64,000 nt of DNA, taken from assembly GCF_039523795.1 (NCBI RefSeq), contig NZ_BAAAFZ010000023.1:1-64000 (forward strand). The letters run 5' to 3'. Positions 50,865-61,364 of this stretch are shown here, one piece after another; the stretch's first letter is position 1; every line of letters starts with the position of its first letter. A program made the translations under genes and the position numbers. This DNA is from Craurococcus roseus (GTDB lineage: Bacteria > Pseudomonadota > Alphaproteobacteria > Acetobacterales > Acetobacteraceae). A model generated the notes under the pieces. It saw nothing but the letters and a program-made list of their open reading frames with translations, searched no databases and had not been told where the DNA came from.

Positions 50865-52604
50865 ATGCGCCGTCTCGGCCCTTCCTTGCGCGACGCGTGG
50901 CGCCTCGCGGCCCCTTACTGGCGCAGCGACGAGCGCGGGCGGGGCCTCCTGCTGCTCGCCGCGGTGGTGGGGCTGAACCTTTCGACGGTCGGCCTGGACG
51001 TGCTGATCAGCTACTGGAACCGCGAGTTCTTCAACAGCATCCAGGAGCGGGACGAGGCGGCCTTCTTCGACCTGCTGCTGTGGGGCCGGCGGACGGAGAG
51101 CGGGCCGATGCCGGGCTTCGTCTGGATCGCCGCGGTCTACGTCGGCGTCGCGGTCTACGCCGTGTACCTCCAACAGGCCTTGCAGATCCGGTGGCGGCGC
51201 TGGATGACCCGCGAGTACCTAGACGGCTGGTTGGCCGACCGCGCCTACTACCGCATCGCGCTGACGGACGCCGGCACCGACAACCCGGACCAGCGCATCG
51301 CCGAGGACCTCCGCATGTTCGTGGACGAGACGCTCGACCTCGGCCTCGGGCTGATGCGCTCCGTCCTCACCCTGGCGAGCTTCGTCGTCGTGCTCTGGGG
51401 CCTGTCCGGGGCGCTGGAGGTCTTAGGCGTCTCGGTACCCGGCTACATGGTCTGGGTGGCGCTGCTCTACGCGGCGGCTGGCACGTGGCTCACGCACCTG
51501 ATCGGCCGGCGCCTGATCGGCCTCAACTTCGTCCGGCAGCGGGCGGAGGCGGACTTCCGCTACGCCCTGGTGCGGTTCCGCGACAACGTGGAAGGGGTCG
51601 CGCTGCACGCCGGCGAAGCGGGCGAGAAGCGCGGGCTGCTGGACCGCTTCGGCGTCCTCACGGGCAACTGGTGGGAGATCATGGTCGCCACCAAGCGCCT
51701 GATGCTCTTCACCACCACCTACGGGCAGGCTGCCGTGGTCTTCCCCTTCCTGGTCGCCGCGCCGCGCTACTTCAGCGGCGCCATCCCGCTGGGCGGCCTC
51801 ACGCAAACGGCCGACGCCTTCTCACAGGTGCAGGTTTCGCTGTCCTGGTTCGTGGACAAGTACCGGAACCTGGCCGAATGGCGCGCGACGGTGCAGCGCC
51901 TCGCCGGTTTCCAGGACGCCATCGCGGCCGCGCGGGCCGCCGCGGCGGGGGGCGCCGGGCCGCGCGCGGAGCAGGGGCAAGGGCCGGACCTCGCGTTCGA
52001 AGGCCTCACGCTGGCGCTGCCGGACGGGCGGGTGCTGGTCGAGGACGCGTCGGCGCGCGTTTCGCCGGGCGAGGCCGTGCTCGTCACCGGCCCCTCGGGC
52101 ACCGGCAAGTCCACCCTGTTCCGCGCGGCGGCCGGCATCTGGCCCTTCGGAGCCGGGCGCATCCGCCTGCCCGCCGGGGCGCGGGCGCTGTTCCTGCCGC
52201 AGCGGCCCTACCTCCCGCTCGGCACGCTGCGGCGCGCCCTCTGCTACCCGGCGGAGGCGGCCGCGGTGCCCGACGAGGCCGCGCGGGCGGCGCTGCGCGA
52301 CGCCGGCCTCGGCCACCTCGAATCCCGGCTGGACCAGGAAGACGCCTGGGACCGTCGCCTGTCGGGGGGCGAGCAGCAGCGCGTGGCCCTGGCTCGCGCG
52401 CTGCTGCTCAAGCCCGACTGGCTGTTCCTGGACGAAGCGACGGCGAGCCTCGACCCCGAAGGGGAGGCCGCGTTCTACGCCTCGCTGCGGGAAAGGCTGC
52501 CGGACGCGACGATGGTCTCCATTGCGCACCGCCCGGCGGTGGCCGAGTACCACAACCGCGCGCTTCGGCTGCGCGACCGGAAGCTTGTGGAGGCGAAGGC
52601 TTGA
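50865..52604 (+). CDS. SbmA/BacA-YddA-type ABC transporter (fused membrane and ATPase domains)
   Basis: 579 residues. Residues 1-330 hold the six-helix membrane domain of the ABC_membrane_2 type, with the EAA-like region NVEGVALHAGEAGEKRGLLDRF. The ATPase has Walker A GPSGTGKST, signature LSGGEQQRVALARALL and Walker B WLFLDEATASLD. This group includes YddA and peroxisomal fatty-acyl transporters and the vitamin B12/peptide importer BacA. Substrate unknown. The stop lies in the first copy of a 41-bp tandem duplication; without the duplication, the stop would overlap the start of the porin. Confidence 0.9.
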   Translation: MRRLGPSLRDAWRLAAPYWRSDERGRGLLLLAAVVGLNLSTVGLDVLISYWNREFFNSIQERDEAAFFDLLLWGRRTESGPMPGFVWIAAVYVGVAVYAVYLQQALQIRWRRWMTREYLDGWLADRAYYRIALTDAGTDNPDQRIAEDLRMFVDETLDLGLGLMRSVLTLASFVVVLWGLSGALEVLGVSVPGYMVWVALLYAAAGTWLTHLIGRRLIGLNFVRQRAEADFRYALVRFRDNVEGVALHAGEAGEKRGLLDRFGVLTGNWWEIMVATKRLMLFTTTYGQAAVVFPFLVAAPRYFSGAIPLGGLTQTADAFSQVQVSLSWFVDKYRNLAEWRATVQRLAGFQDAIAAARAAAAGGAGPRAEQGQGPDLAFEGLTLALPDGRVLVEDASARVSPGEAVLVTGPSGTGKSTLFRAAAGIWPFGAGRIRLPAGARALFLPQRPYLPLGTLRRALCYPAEAAAVPDEAARAALRDAGLGHLESRLDQEDAWDRRLSGGEQQRVALARALLLKPDWLFLDEATASLDPEGEAAFYASLRERLPDATMVSIAHRPAVAEYHNRALRLRDRKLVEAKA

Positions 52605-52661
52605 GCTTTCATCGGGAACGGAAGCTTGTGGAGGCGAAGGTTTGAGCTTTCATCGGGAACG
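52580..52661 (+). repeat. Tandem 41-bp duplication at ABC/porin junction
   Basis: Copy 1 is 52580-52620 and copy 2 is 52621-52661, identical except one base (C at 52600, T at 52641). Each copy contains GTGGAGGCGAAGG followed by YTTGAGC, that is, a Shine-Dalgarno, the ABC stop and a TTG start. Confidence 0.95.
52601..52645 (+). other. 14-codon mini-ORF bridging ABC and porin genes
   Basis: TTG 52601 overlaps the ABC transporter stop (TTGA) and reads 14 codons (LSFHRERKLVEAKV) to a TGA at 52643-52645, which in turn overlaps the TTG start of the porin. It exists only because of the 41-bp duplication. GGAGG precedes both TTG codons. Confidence 0.35.
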
Positions 52662-53907
52662 GCCCGGCCGCCGCGCCGCGGTCGCCGCGTGGCTGTCGTC
52701 CGCCCTGCTCGCCGCGGGCGCTGGCGGGGCGGCCGCGCAGCGATCCGCCTCGCCGGACGGCTTCGATTGGCGCGGCGGGGAGCCGACCCTGACGGCCTTC
52801 GACGGCGGCTTCCGCCTGACGCCGGTGCTGCGGCTGGACGCCGACGCGGTGTCCTTCTTCGGCCAGGACCGGCCCGGCGGCTTCCGCAGCGGCGCCAACC
52901 TCCGCCGCGCCCGGGTCGGGGCGGAAGGCGGGATCGGGGGCGCCTTCGAGTACAGCTTCATCTGGGATTTCGGCGGCAGCGACCCGAACGATTGGAGTTC
53001 GATCTACGAAGCCCAGGTCGCCTACACCGGGCTCGGCTGGGGCACGGTCCGGCTCGGCGCTTTCAAGCTGCGGCACCTGCCCGAGTTCTCCGGCAGCTCC
53101 TTCGACCTGCCATTCCTGGAACGGGCGGCGATCAGCAACCTCGCGGCTTCCGTCGCGTCCGGCGACACCCGCGTCGCGCTCGGCTTCGAAACCCGGGGCG
53201 AACGGTGGGTGGGCAGCCTCTACGTGACGGACGGCGTCCTGTCCGAGCGCAACGACGGCGGGCAGCGCGGCGTGGCGGGGCGGCTGGCGGTGTTGGCGGT
53301 GGACCGGCCGGGGGCGCAACTCCAACTCGGCTTCAACGGCGCGTGGCGATTCGAGACCGACGGCCGCGGCCGCGCGAGCTTCGGCGACTACCCCGAATTG
53401 CGCGTGGACAGCCGCCAGTTCCTCGACACCGGCCCCCTCCGCGCCGACGCGGCCCACGCCGTCGGGCCGGAAGTCAACGCCCAACTCGGCCCGCTGGTGC
53501 TCGAGGCCGTCTGGCAGAGCCTCGGCGTGGACGCGCCAGCCGCGGGTGGCGGTGGAGACCGGCGCTTCGAAGGCTGGTACGTGCAGGGCATCCACCCCCT
53601 GCTCGGCCCGGGGCGGCGGCGCGACGCCCGCACCGGGGTTTGGGCCCGCCCCGGCGTTTCGGGCGAGGCGCTGGACCCCGCGGCGGGCCGGTTCGGCGCG
53701 CTGGAGATCGCCGGCCGCTACAGCACGGCCGACCTCCGCGACGGCTCGACGCGGGGCGGGCGCCAGCGCGTCTGGTCCGCCGCCCTCAACTGGTTCCCCA
53801 GGGACGACTTGAGGATCACCGCCCAGTACGCGAACGGCACCATTGATCTCAATGGCCGCGACCGCGACTTTCAGGCGGTCGGGCTGCGGATCGCGTTCAA
53901 CCTTTGA
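52642..53907 (+). CDS. OprO/OprP-family porin
   Basis: 421 residues from TTG 52642, which has GGAGG seven bases upstream; no later ATG gives a full signal peptide. The signal peptide includes AAVAAWLSSALLAAGAGGAAAQ. Strand motifs such as RRARVGAEGGIGGAFEYSFIWDFGG, LGWGTVRLGAFKLRHLPEFSG and the terminal GLRIAFNL with a C-terminal aromatic-poor beta strand (last residue Leu) fit the phosphate-selective porin family. An outer-membrane channel for phosphate, polyphosphate or other anions is the likely role. It is probably coupled to the ABC gene. Confidence 0.85.
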   Translation: MSFHRERPGRRAAVAAWLSSALLAAGAGGAAAQRSASPDGFDWRGGEPTLTAFDGGFRLTPVLRLDADAVSFFGQDRPGGFRSGANLRRARVGAEGGIGGAFEYSFIWDFGGSDPNDWSSIYEAQVAYTGLGWGTVRLGAFKLRHLPEFSGSSFDLPFLERAAISNLAASVASGDTRVALGFETRGERWVGSLYVTDGVLSERNDGGQRGVAGRLAVLAVDRPGAQLQLGFNGAWRFETDGRGRASFGDYPELRVDSRQFLDTGPLRADAAHAVGPEVNAQLGPLVLEAVWQSLGVDAPAAGGGGDRRFEGWYVQGIHPLLGPGRRRDARTGVWARPGVSGEALDPAAGRFGALEIAGRYSTADLRDGSTRGGRQRVWSAALNWFPRDDLRITAQYANGTIDLNGRDRDFQAVGLRIAFNL

Positions 53908-53969
53908 CGCGGGACCGCGGCGGCGCGGCGTTTGTTTGGTATGCTCGGCGACGGCGGCAAGAGGGAACC

Positions 53970-55004
53970 ATGTTGGGCAGGGCCTGGGCGCTGGCAAAAG
54001 ACACGGTGGAAGGGTTCATCGAGGACGAGGCGATGAGCCGCGGCGCCGCCGTCGCCTATTACACCATCTTTTCCATCGCGCCCCTGCTCCTGATCGCCAC
54101 CGCGATGGCCGGCCTCTTCTTCGGCCAGAAGGCTGTCGAGGGCGCCGTCGCCGAGCAGTTGCAGGGCCTGCTAGGCCGGCCCGGCGCCGAAGCGGTGCAG
54201 GCGATGATCCAAGGCGCCGCCAACCCGGCCAGGGGCACGGTCGCCACCGCCATCAGCATCGCCACCCTGCTGCTCACCGCCAGCGGCGTGTTCGCCGAGT
54301 TGCAAGGCGCGCTCAACGTGATCTGGAAAGCGCCGCCGCCGAAGGGCGACACCATCACCCGGCTGCTGGTGGCCCGCGCCGCGGCGATCGGGCTGGTGGC
54401 GGCCACCGGCTTCCTGCTTCTGGTCTCGCTGGTGGTGAGCGCCGCCCTGGCGGCGGTGGCGACGTGGGTGGGCGGGTTGATGCCCGAGATGGCCACGCTG
54501 CTGGGCTGGGCGAACTTCGCCGTGTCGTTCCTGATGGTCACGCTGCTGTTCGGCGCGATCTACAAGTTCCTGCCGGACCGGCAACTGCGCTGGCGCGACG
54601 TGGCGGTCGGCGCGGCGGTGACGGCGCTGCTGTTCACCATCGGCAAGACGCTGATCGGCTGGTACATCGGCGGCACCGGCATCGCCAGCGCCTACGGCGC
54701 GGCGGGCTCGCTGATGGTGGTCCTGGTGTGGGTGTTCTACTCCTGCCAAGTGTTCCTGCTCGGCGCGGAGTTCACCAAGGCCTGGGCCGGCTTGAAGGGC
54801 AGCCCGGAGGCCCTGGCCGCGGGCGCCCGCTCGGCGGAGCAGATAGACGAGGAGCAGGCGGCGCGGCCTCGCCGCCGGCCCCGCCGCGAGCGCCGCCCCC
54901 GCCGCGACGGAGAAGCGGCCAGCCCGGCGGCGGTGGTCGCGCCCGCGGTCGGCGTCGCGGCGCTCGGCACGCTGCTGATGGACCTGCTGCGGCGGCGGCG
55001 GTAG
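53970..55004 (+). CDS. YihY/BrkB family inner-membrane protein
   Basis: 344 residues. Typical YihY start GRAWALAKDTVEGFIEDEAM, SRGAAVAYYTIFSIAPLLLIA and the conserved SAYGAAGSLMVVLVWVFYSCQVFLLGAEFT segment. Six membrane helices, then a basic C-terminal tail (RRRPRRERRPRRD) and a last hydrophobic stretch. Family function is unclear; early claims of RNase BN were withdrawn. ATG 53970 follows GAGGGAACC. It stands between the porin and SemiSWEET genes. Confidence 0.9.
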   Translation: MLGRAWALAKDTVEGFIEDEAMSRGAAVAYYTIFSIAPLLLIATAMAGLFFGQKAVEGAVAEQLQGLLGRPGAEAVQAMIQGAANPARGTVATAISIATLLLTASGVFAELQGALNVIWKAPPPKGDTITRLLVARAAAIGLVAATGFLLLVSLVVSAALAAVATWVGGLMPEMATLLGWANFAVSFLMVTLLFGAIYKFLPDRQLRWRDVAVGAAVTALLFTIGKTLIGWYIGGTGIASAYGAAGSLMVVLVWVFYSCQVFLLGAEFTKAWAGLKGSPEALAAGARSAEQIDEEQAARPRRRPRRERRPRRDGEAASPAAVVAPAVGVAALGTLLMDLLRRRR

Positions 55005-55105
55005 GGCGGCGGCCTGCCGGCGGCGGCTGTTATGCGCCCACGGCCCTCCGGAACCCGGCGGCCCGACATGGTGTTTGGCGCCTGCCCTCAGGAACCGGAC
55101 CCGCC

Positions 55106-55402
55106 ATGGAAACCGCCAGCATCGTCGGCGCGCTCGCCACGATCTGCTCCACCACCAGCTTCGTGCCGCAGGCCTGGAAGGTGATCCGCACCCGCGACAC
55201 CTCGGCCATCTCCAAGCGCATGTACGCCATCACGGTGACGGGCTTCTCGCTTTGGCTCGCCTACGGCCTGCTGCTCGGGCAGTGGCCCCTCATCGTCACC
55301 AACGGCATCTGCCTGGCGCTGTCGGCCTTCATCCTGGCGATGAAGGTGCTGCCCAAGCCGCAGAAGGAGGCGGTGGCGAACGCGCTGGACCCCACGGGCT
55401 GA
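55106..55402 (+). CDS. SemiSWEET sugar transporter
   Basis: 98 residues, three membrane helices. The PQ-loop motif is SFVPQAWKVIRTRDTSAISK, followed by WLAYGLLLGQWPLIVTNG and a helix ending in KVLPKPQKE. SemiSWEETs form dimers that carry mono- or disaccharides by facilitated diffusion. ATG 55106 is family-typical (METASIVGALAT). Independent of BrkB by 101 bases; a weak GGAAC-N17-TGTT stress-type element starts at 55050. Confidence 0.88.
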   Translation: METASIVGALATICSTTSFVPQAWKVIRTRDTSAISKRMYAITVTGFSLWLAYGLLLGQWPLIVTNGICLALSAFILAMKVLPKPQKEAVANALDPTG

Positions 55403-55447
55403 CCGGAAGCGCTTGACCGGCCCGGCCGCTGCCCGGCGGATGGGGCG

Positions 55448-56641
55448 GTGCCCGACTCGGAACGCCCACCGCCATCCCAGCCCGTCCTGTCCGCGCCGCC
55501 CGTGGGCCTGTTCGCCCTGGCCGGCTTCGCTACGGGCTCCGGGATGCGCCTGCTGGACCCGTTGCTGCCGTTGCTGGCGCGCGAGTTCGGCGTCACGGTT
55601 TCCGCCGTCGCGGGCTTGGTTGCGGGCTTCGTGGTGGCCTACGGCTTGGTGCAGATCGGGGCCGGGCCGCTCGGCGACCGCTTCGGCAAGGCCCGCGTGG
55701 CCTGCGGCGCGCTGCTGCTCTACGGCCTGTGCCTGCTCGGCAGCGCGGCGGCGTCCGGGCTGCCGATGCTGGTGGCGCTGCGCGCCGCCTCGGGCTTCTT
55801 CGCCGGCGCGGTGATCCCGCTGCTGATGGCCGAACTCGGCGACCGGGTGCCCTACGCCGAGCGGCAAGGGGTGCTCGGCCGCTTCATGACCGGCATGGTC
55901 ATGGCGCAGCTCCTGGCCGGACCGGCGGCGGGAGTGCTGGCGGAGCTGGCCGATTGGCGCCTGCCCTTCCTGCTGCTCGGCCTGTTCGCGCTCGCGGTCG
56001 GCGGCGCTCTGGCGCGGCGGTTGCACGCGAAACGGCCGGACGCGGCGGGGACGGCGGCGCGCGGCGGCGGGAGAGGCTTCGGCTACGCCGCGCTGCTGCG
56101 GCGGCCCGCCGGGCGCCGGCTGATGGGCGTGGCCTTCCTGAACGGGTTCTTCCTGTTCGGCGGCGCCTTCGCCTTCTCCGGCGCATTCCTCGTCGAGGAG
56201 CTCGGCCGCAACGCCGCGGAGGCGGGGGCGGTGGTCGCGTGCTTCGGCCTCGGCGCCTTCGCCTACACCCGCCTCGCCCGCCTGCTGGTGCGGCGGCTCG
56301 GCGAGCGGCGCTTGCTGCTGGCCGGCGGCGTCGGGCTATCGGCCGGCCTCGGCGCGTTGGCGCTGGCGGGCGGGTGGGCGCAGGTGGCGGCGCTGCAAGC
56401 CGTGCTCGGGCTGGCGTTCTACATGTTCCACGGCGTGCTCCAAGTGCGGGCGACCGAAGCGCTGCCGGAGGCGCGCGGCACGGCGGTGGGGGCCTTCGCG
56501 CTGGCGCTGTTCCTCGGGCAAGGCGCCGGCTCCTTGGCGTTCGGCCTGGGGCTGTCCACGGTCGGCTACCGCGGCGCCTTCGCCGCGGCGGCCGCTGGCG
56601 TGCTGGCCCTGGCACTCTGGGCGCGCCGCGGGATGCGGTAG
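55448..56641 (+). CDS. Major facilitator superfamily transporter
   Basis: 397 residues from GTG 55448, about twelve helices. DHA1-type features: GSGMRLLDPLLPLLAREFGV at the first helix, motif A-like GPLGDRFGKARV after helix 2 and LRAASGFFAGAVIPLLMA in helices 4-5. Drug or metabolite efflux is the likely function; substrate unknown. Followed by the MaoC gene after 23 bases, possibly in an operon. Confidence 0.87.
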   Translation: MPDSERPPPSQPVLSAPPVGLFALAGFATGSGMRLLDPLLPLLAREFGVTVSAVAGLVAGFVVAYGLVQIGAGPLGDRFGKARVACGALLLYGLCLLGSAAASGLPMLVALRAASGFFAGAVIPLLMAELGDRVPYAERQGVLGRFMTGMVMAQLLAGPAAGVLAELADWRLPFLLLGLFALAVGGALARRLHAKRPDAAGTAARGGGRGFGYAALLRRPAGRRLMGVAFLNGFFLFGGAFAFSGAFLVEELGRNAAEAGAVVACFGLGAFAYTRLARLLVRRLGERRLLLAGGVGLSAGLGALALAGGWAQVAALQAVLGLAFYMFHGVLQVRATEALPEARGTAVGAFALALFLGQGAGSLAFGLGLSTVGYRGAFAAAAAGVLALALWARRGMR

Positions 56642-56664
56642 AAAGGCGCGGGAGACAACCGACC

Positions 56665-57120
56665 ATGGACGAGTTGCACCTCGAAGACTTGGCCCCCGGC
56701 CAACGCTACGGTTCCGCCGGGCGGCTCACCGTGGGCGCGGACGAGATCACCGCCTTCGCCGGCCAATTCGACCCGCAGCCCTTCCACCTGGACGACGCGG
56801 CGGCGCGTAACAGCGTCTTCGGCGGCCTCGCCGCCAGCGGCTGGCACACGGCGGCGCTGACCATGCGGCTCCTGGTGGAGAGCGACTTCCGCCCCGCCGG
56901 CGGCATCGTCGGCGCCGGCATGGACGAGTTGCGCTGGCCCCGCCCGGTCCGCCCCGGCGACGAACTGCGCGTGGAGACCGAGGTGCTGGAGGTGCGCCCG
57001 TCCCGCTCGCGCCCGGAGCAGGGCATGGTCAAGGCGCGCACCACCACCTTCAACGGCCGCGGCGAGCCGGTGCAGGTGCTGGTGGCGAACCTGGTCGTGC
57101 CGCGGCGCGCGGGCGGCTAG
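56665..57120 (+). CDS. MaoC-type dehydratase (hot-dog fold)
   Basis: 151 residues. Catalytic region AGQFDPQPFHLDDAAA contains the D-x4-H pair of R-specific enoyl-CoA hydratases, with GGLAASGWHTAALTMRLL following and a C-terminal strand VLVANLVVP. It probably hydrates enoyl-CoA or a related thioester. ATG 56665 follows GGGAGACAACC. It is nine bases upstream of the antiporter gene in the same direction. Confidence 0.9.
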   Translation: MDELHLEDLAPGQRYGSAGRLTVGADEITAFAGQFDPQPFHLDDAAARNSVFGGLAASGWHTAALTMRLLVESDFRPAGGIVGAGMDELRWPRPVRPGDELRVETEVLEVRPSRSRPEQGMVKARTTTFNGRGEPVQVLVANLVVPRRAGG

Positions 57121-57129
57121 AAAGGCGGC

Positions 57130-58899
57130 ATGCCGGAGCACCACACGCCGCTCATCACGACAATCGCGGCCGGCTTGGTGTTGGCCTACGCCTTCGGCCT
57201 CCTCGCGCACCGCCTGCGCGTGCAGCCGCTGGTGGGCTACCTGCTGGCGGGCGTGCTGGTCGGTCCCTTCACGCCCGGCTTCATCGCCGACCAGGCGCTC
57301 GCCGCCGAACTGGCGGAGATCGGCGTCATCCTGTTGATGTTCGGCGTCGGGCTGCACTTCTCGCTGAAGGACCTCGTTTCGGTGGCCCGGGTCGCGGTGC
57401 CGGGCGCCCTCGGCCGCATCGTGGCGGCGACCCTGATGGGCATGGCGCTGGCCTGGGCGCTCGGCTGGGGCGTGGGCGCCGGGCTGGTGTTCGGCTTGGC
57501 GCTCTCGGTCGCCAGCACCGTGGTGCTCGTGCGCGCCTTGCAGGACCGGCGGATGCTGGACACCGAGCGCGGCCGCATCGCGGTGGGCTGGGTCGTGGTC
57601 GAGGACGTGGCCATGATCCTGGCGCTCGTGCTCCTGCCCGCCGTCGCCGCCGCCACCACGGCGGGCGGGGCGTCCGCCGGGCAGATCGCCCTCACCCTCG
57701 CGCTCATCCTGGCCAAGGTTTCGGCCTTCGTCGCGGTGATGCTGCTCGGCGGGCGGCGTCTGATCCCCTGGCTGATGCACTACACGGCGCACACCGGCTC
57801 GCGCGAGCTGTTCCGGCTCGCCGTCTACGCCGTCGCGCTGGGCGTCGCCTTCGCCGCGGCAAAGCTGTTCGGCGCGTCTTTCGCCCTGGGCGCCTTCTTC
57901 GCCGGCATGGTGCTGGGCGAGAGCCGGCTCAGCCAGCGCGCGGCGGAGGAGGCGCTGCCGCTGCGGGACGCCTTCGCGGTGCTGTTCTTCGTTTCCGTCG
58001 GCATGCTCTTCGACCCGGCGGTGCTGGCGGAGGCGCCGCTCGCCGTGCTGGCGACGGTGGCCGTCATCCTCGTCGGCAAGTCGGCGGCGGCGGTGGGGCT
58101 CATCCGCGCCTTCGGCTACTCGTGGGGCACCGCGTTCACCGTGTCGGCGGGCCTCGCGCAGATCGGCGAGTTCTCCTTCATCCTGGCGGGCCTCGGCGTG
58201 TCCCTCGGCATCCTGCCCGAGGAAGGGCGCGACCTGATCCTGGCCGGAGCGATCATCTCCATCATGCTGAACCCGTTCGCCTTCGCGCTGGTCGCGCGAG
58301 GGATGGCGGCGCGCGCGCGGCCCGCCGCGCCGCCCGCCACGGCGGCCCCCGCGCCTCCGCCCGAACCCGCCGCCGCAACGGAAGCGCCGCCTTCCGTCCC
58401 CGTGGCCCCGGCCGCCCCCGCCGAAGCGGAAGAGTTGGCCGTGACAACCCTCGCGGACCACGACGTGGTGGTGGGCTACGGCCGGGTCGGTTCGCTGGTC
58501 GGTGCCGGGCTGGTCGGCGCGGGGCGCCCGGTGCTGGTGGTGGAGGACCACGACGACGAGGCCGCCGCTGCGCGGCGGGACGGCGCCGAGGTGGTCGGCG
58601 GCAACGCGGCCGACCCGCGGGTGCTGGCCGCCGCGAACCTGCCGGCGGCGCGGCGAATGTTCGTCACCATCCCGGAAGCCTTCGAGGCCGGGCAGGTGGT
58701 GGAGCAGGCGCGCGCCGCCAACCCGGCGCTCGTCATCGTGGCCAAGGCGCAGTCGCGGGACGCCGCCGAGCACCTCCGCGCGCTGGGCGCCACCCTCATC
58801 GTGCTGGGGGAGCGCGAAATCGCCCGCCGCATGCTGGAGCGCGGGCTTGAGGCGGACCCGCCCGTCGCCCCCGCCGCGGCCGTGCCGGCGGACGGGTGA
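57130..58899 (+). CDS. CPA2 cation/proton antiporter with TrkA-N domain (KefB/YbaL-like)
   Basis: 589 residues. Membrane domain of about 390 residues with LVGYLLAGVLVGP, LLMFGVGLHFS, the paired-acid-type VEDVAMILALVLLP and AQIGEFSFILAGLG. A Pro/Ala-rich linker of about 40 residues follows, then a regulatory nucleotide-binding domain with VVGYGRVGSLVGAGL and VVGGNAADP. Potassium/proton or sodium/proton exchange in the inner membrane is expected. The C-terminal TrkA-C domain is missing, as in YbaL-type members. Confidence 0.9.
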   Translation: MPEHHTPLITTIAAGLVLAYAFGLLAHRLRVQPLVGYLLAGVLVGPFTPGFIADQALAAELAEIGVILLMFGVGLHFSLKDLVSVARVAVPGALGRIVAATLMGMALAWALGWGVGAGLVFGLALSVASTVVLVRALQDRRMLDTERGRIAVGWVVVEDVAMILALVLLPAVAAATTAGGASAGQIALTLALILAKVSAFVAVMLLGGRRLIPWLMHYTAHTGSRELFRLAVYAVALGVAFAAAKLFGASFALGAFFAGMVLGESRLSQRAAEEALPLRDAFAVLFFVSVGMLFDPAVLAEAPLAVLATVAVILVGKSAAAVGLIRAFGYSWGTAFTVSAGLAQIGEFSFILAGLGVSLGILPEEGRDLILAGAIISIMLNPFAFALVARGMAARARPAAPPATAAPAPPPEPAAATEAPPSVPVAPAAPAEAEELAVTTLADHDVVVGYGRVGSLVGAGLVGAGRPVLVVEDHDDEAAAARRDGAEVVGGNAADPRVLAAANLPAARRMFVTIPEAFEAGQVVEQARAANPALVIVAKAQSRDAAEHLRALGATLIVLGEREIARRMLERGLEADPPVAPAAAVPADG

Positions 58900-58906
58900 G
58901 CCCTGT

Positions 58907-59971
58907 TCAGCAGCGGGAGACGCGCCCCTCGGCGAAGTCCAGCAGGCAGGCGCCGTAGCGCTGGGTGAAGCGGGCATCCGCCCCGGCGCCGTGGCCTTCG
59001 AGCCCTTGCGGCCGGTCGAGGAACAGCAGGGCGCCCACCTGCCGCGGCGCGGCCAAGCTGCGGAAGATCTGGGCGCGGCCGTCCGGGTCCGGGTCGAATT
59101 CGTCGCCGACGAAGTTGGCGACCGCCACCCGCGCCTGCGGGCTGCGCGCCGCCTTCACCACCTGGCGCAGGTCGTCGAGCGCCCAGGCCCAGGCCGCGCT
59201 GCCCGTGGCGCCGTGCGCCGCCGGGGCCACCGCCATCACCGCGTCCGCCAGCCCGGGCTTGTCCAGGGCCTGCAAGGCGTTCCAGGCGCCGCGCGACTGG
59301 CCGCCGACCACGATCCGGGCGTAGCCCTTGGCGCGCAGTTCGGACAAAGCCGCGCGCATCCAGGCGGCGGCGGCGTCCGTCTCGTCGGTGGCCGGGGCGC
59401 GGTCGAAGCGGAGCACGTCGTAACCGGCGTTGTTGAAGATGCGGACGTGCGGCTGCGGCTGCCCGCCGCGGCTGTCCTGCCCGCCGGCGGCGCGGCCGTG
59501 CGCCCAGAGGTAGGCGCCGCGGGCTGAGGACGGGCCTTGCCACAGGAAACGGTTGTCCGCGGCCAGGGACCAGCCCGGCCCAGAGGCCAGCACGGCGTCG
59601 CGCACCGGGGCCGGCCCGCTCTCGCGCCCGGGCCAGACCACTTCGAGGTCTCGGGCGTAGATCCGGCAGCCCTGGCCGCCCCAGCCGGTGCAGATCTCGA
59701 CGGCCCGCGCCGCGGTCGCTTCGGGTGTTTCCAGGGCGGCCGCCCAGCCCCAGGAGCCGTCCTGGCTCAAGGCGAAGGCGCGCGGCGTCGCCTGTTGCAG
59801 GAATCGGACATAATCCTTCCGACCCTCCACCGTCAGGTAGGGCGGCGCGTCGGCGTTGAGGACCGGGGCCTTGTCCGACGGCGGCGGCGGCTCGGCCCGC
59901 GCCATTCCCGGGGCGGCCGCGGCGAGCAGGCCGGCGCAGAGGGCAAAAAACAATTTAATGTGAAATGCCAT
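58907..59971 (-). CDS. Exported alpha/beta-hydrolase-like protein
   Basis: 354 residues from ATG 59971. Signal peptide MAFHIKLFFALCAGLLAAAA ending in MARAE. The C-terminal half has a nucleophile elbow GGQSRGAWNAL (G-x-S-x-G), strand and helix pattern of alpha/beta hydrolases, and a C-terminal acidic/His region (LEGHGAGADARF). Middle Cys pair (EICTGWGGQGCRIY) may form a disulfide. The start of the gene is unusually AT-rich for the window and its Shine-Dalgarno is weak, so the start is uncertain. Function unknown; periplasmic esterase or dienelactone-hydrolase-like is possible. Confidence 0.75.
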   Translation of the reverse strand: MAFHIKLFFALCAGLLAAAAPGMARAEPPPPSDKAPVLNADAPPYLTVEGRKDYVRFLQQATPRAFALSQDGSWGWAAALETPEATAARAVEICTGWGGQGCRIYARDLEVVWPGRESGPAPVRDAVLASGPGWSLAADNRFLWQGPSSARGAYLWAHGRAAGGQDSRGGQPQPHVRIFNNAGYDVLRFDRAPATDETDAAAAWMRAALSELRAKGYARIVVGGQSRGAWNALQALDKPGLADAVMAVAPAAHGATGSAAWAWALDDLRQVVKAARSPQARVAVANFVGDEFDPDPDGRAQIFRSLAAPRQVGALLFLDRPQGLEGHGAGADARFTQRYGACLLDFAEGRVSRC

Positions 59972-60126
59972 CCTTGTGATGAAACCACAAGGCGTATGCC
60001 GTTCGCAACGGTGGTCTTTACCGGCCGCGCGCTTGGGGCGATGAGGGGGCGGAGCGGCCACACCCGTCGCGGGGCGACCCGCCGGGCGCGCGCCCGCCCG
60101 CGTCTCGTTTCAAGGACAAGCCCATC

Positions 60127-61362
<1,236 letters not shown>

Positions 61363-61364
61363 CG

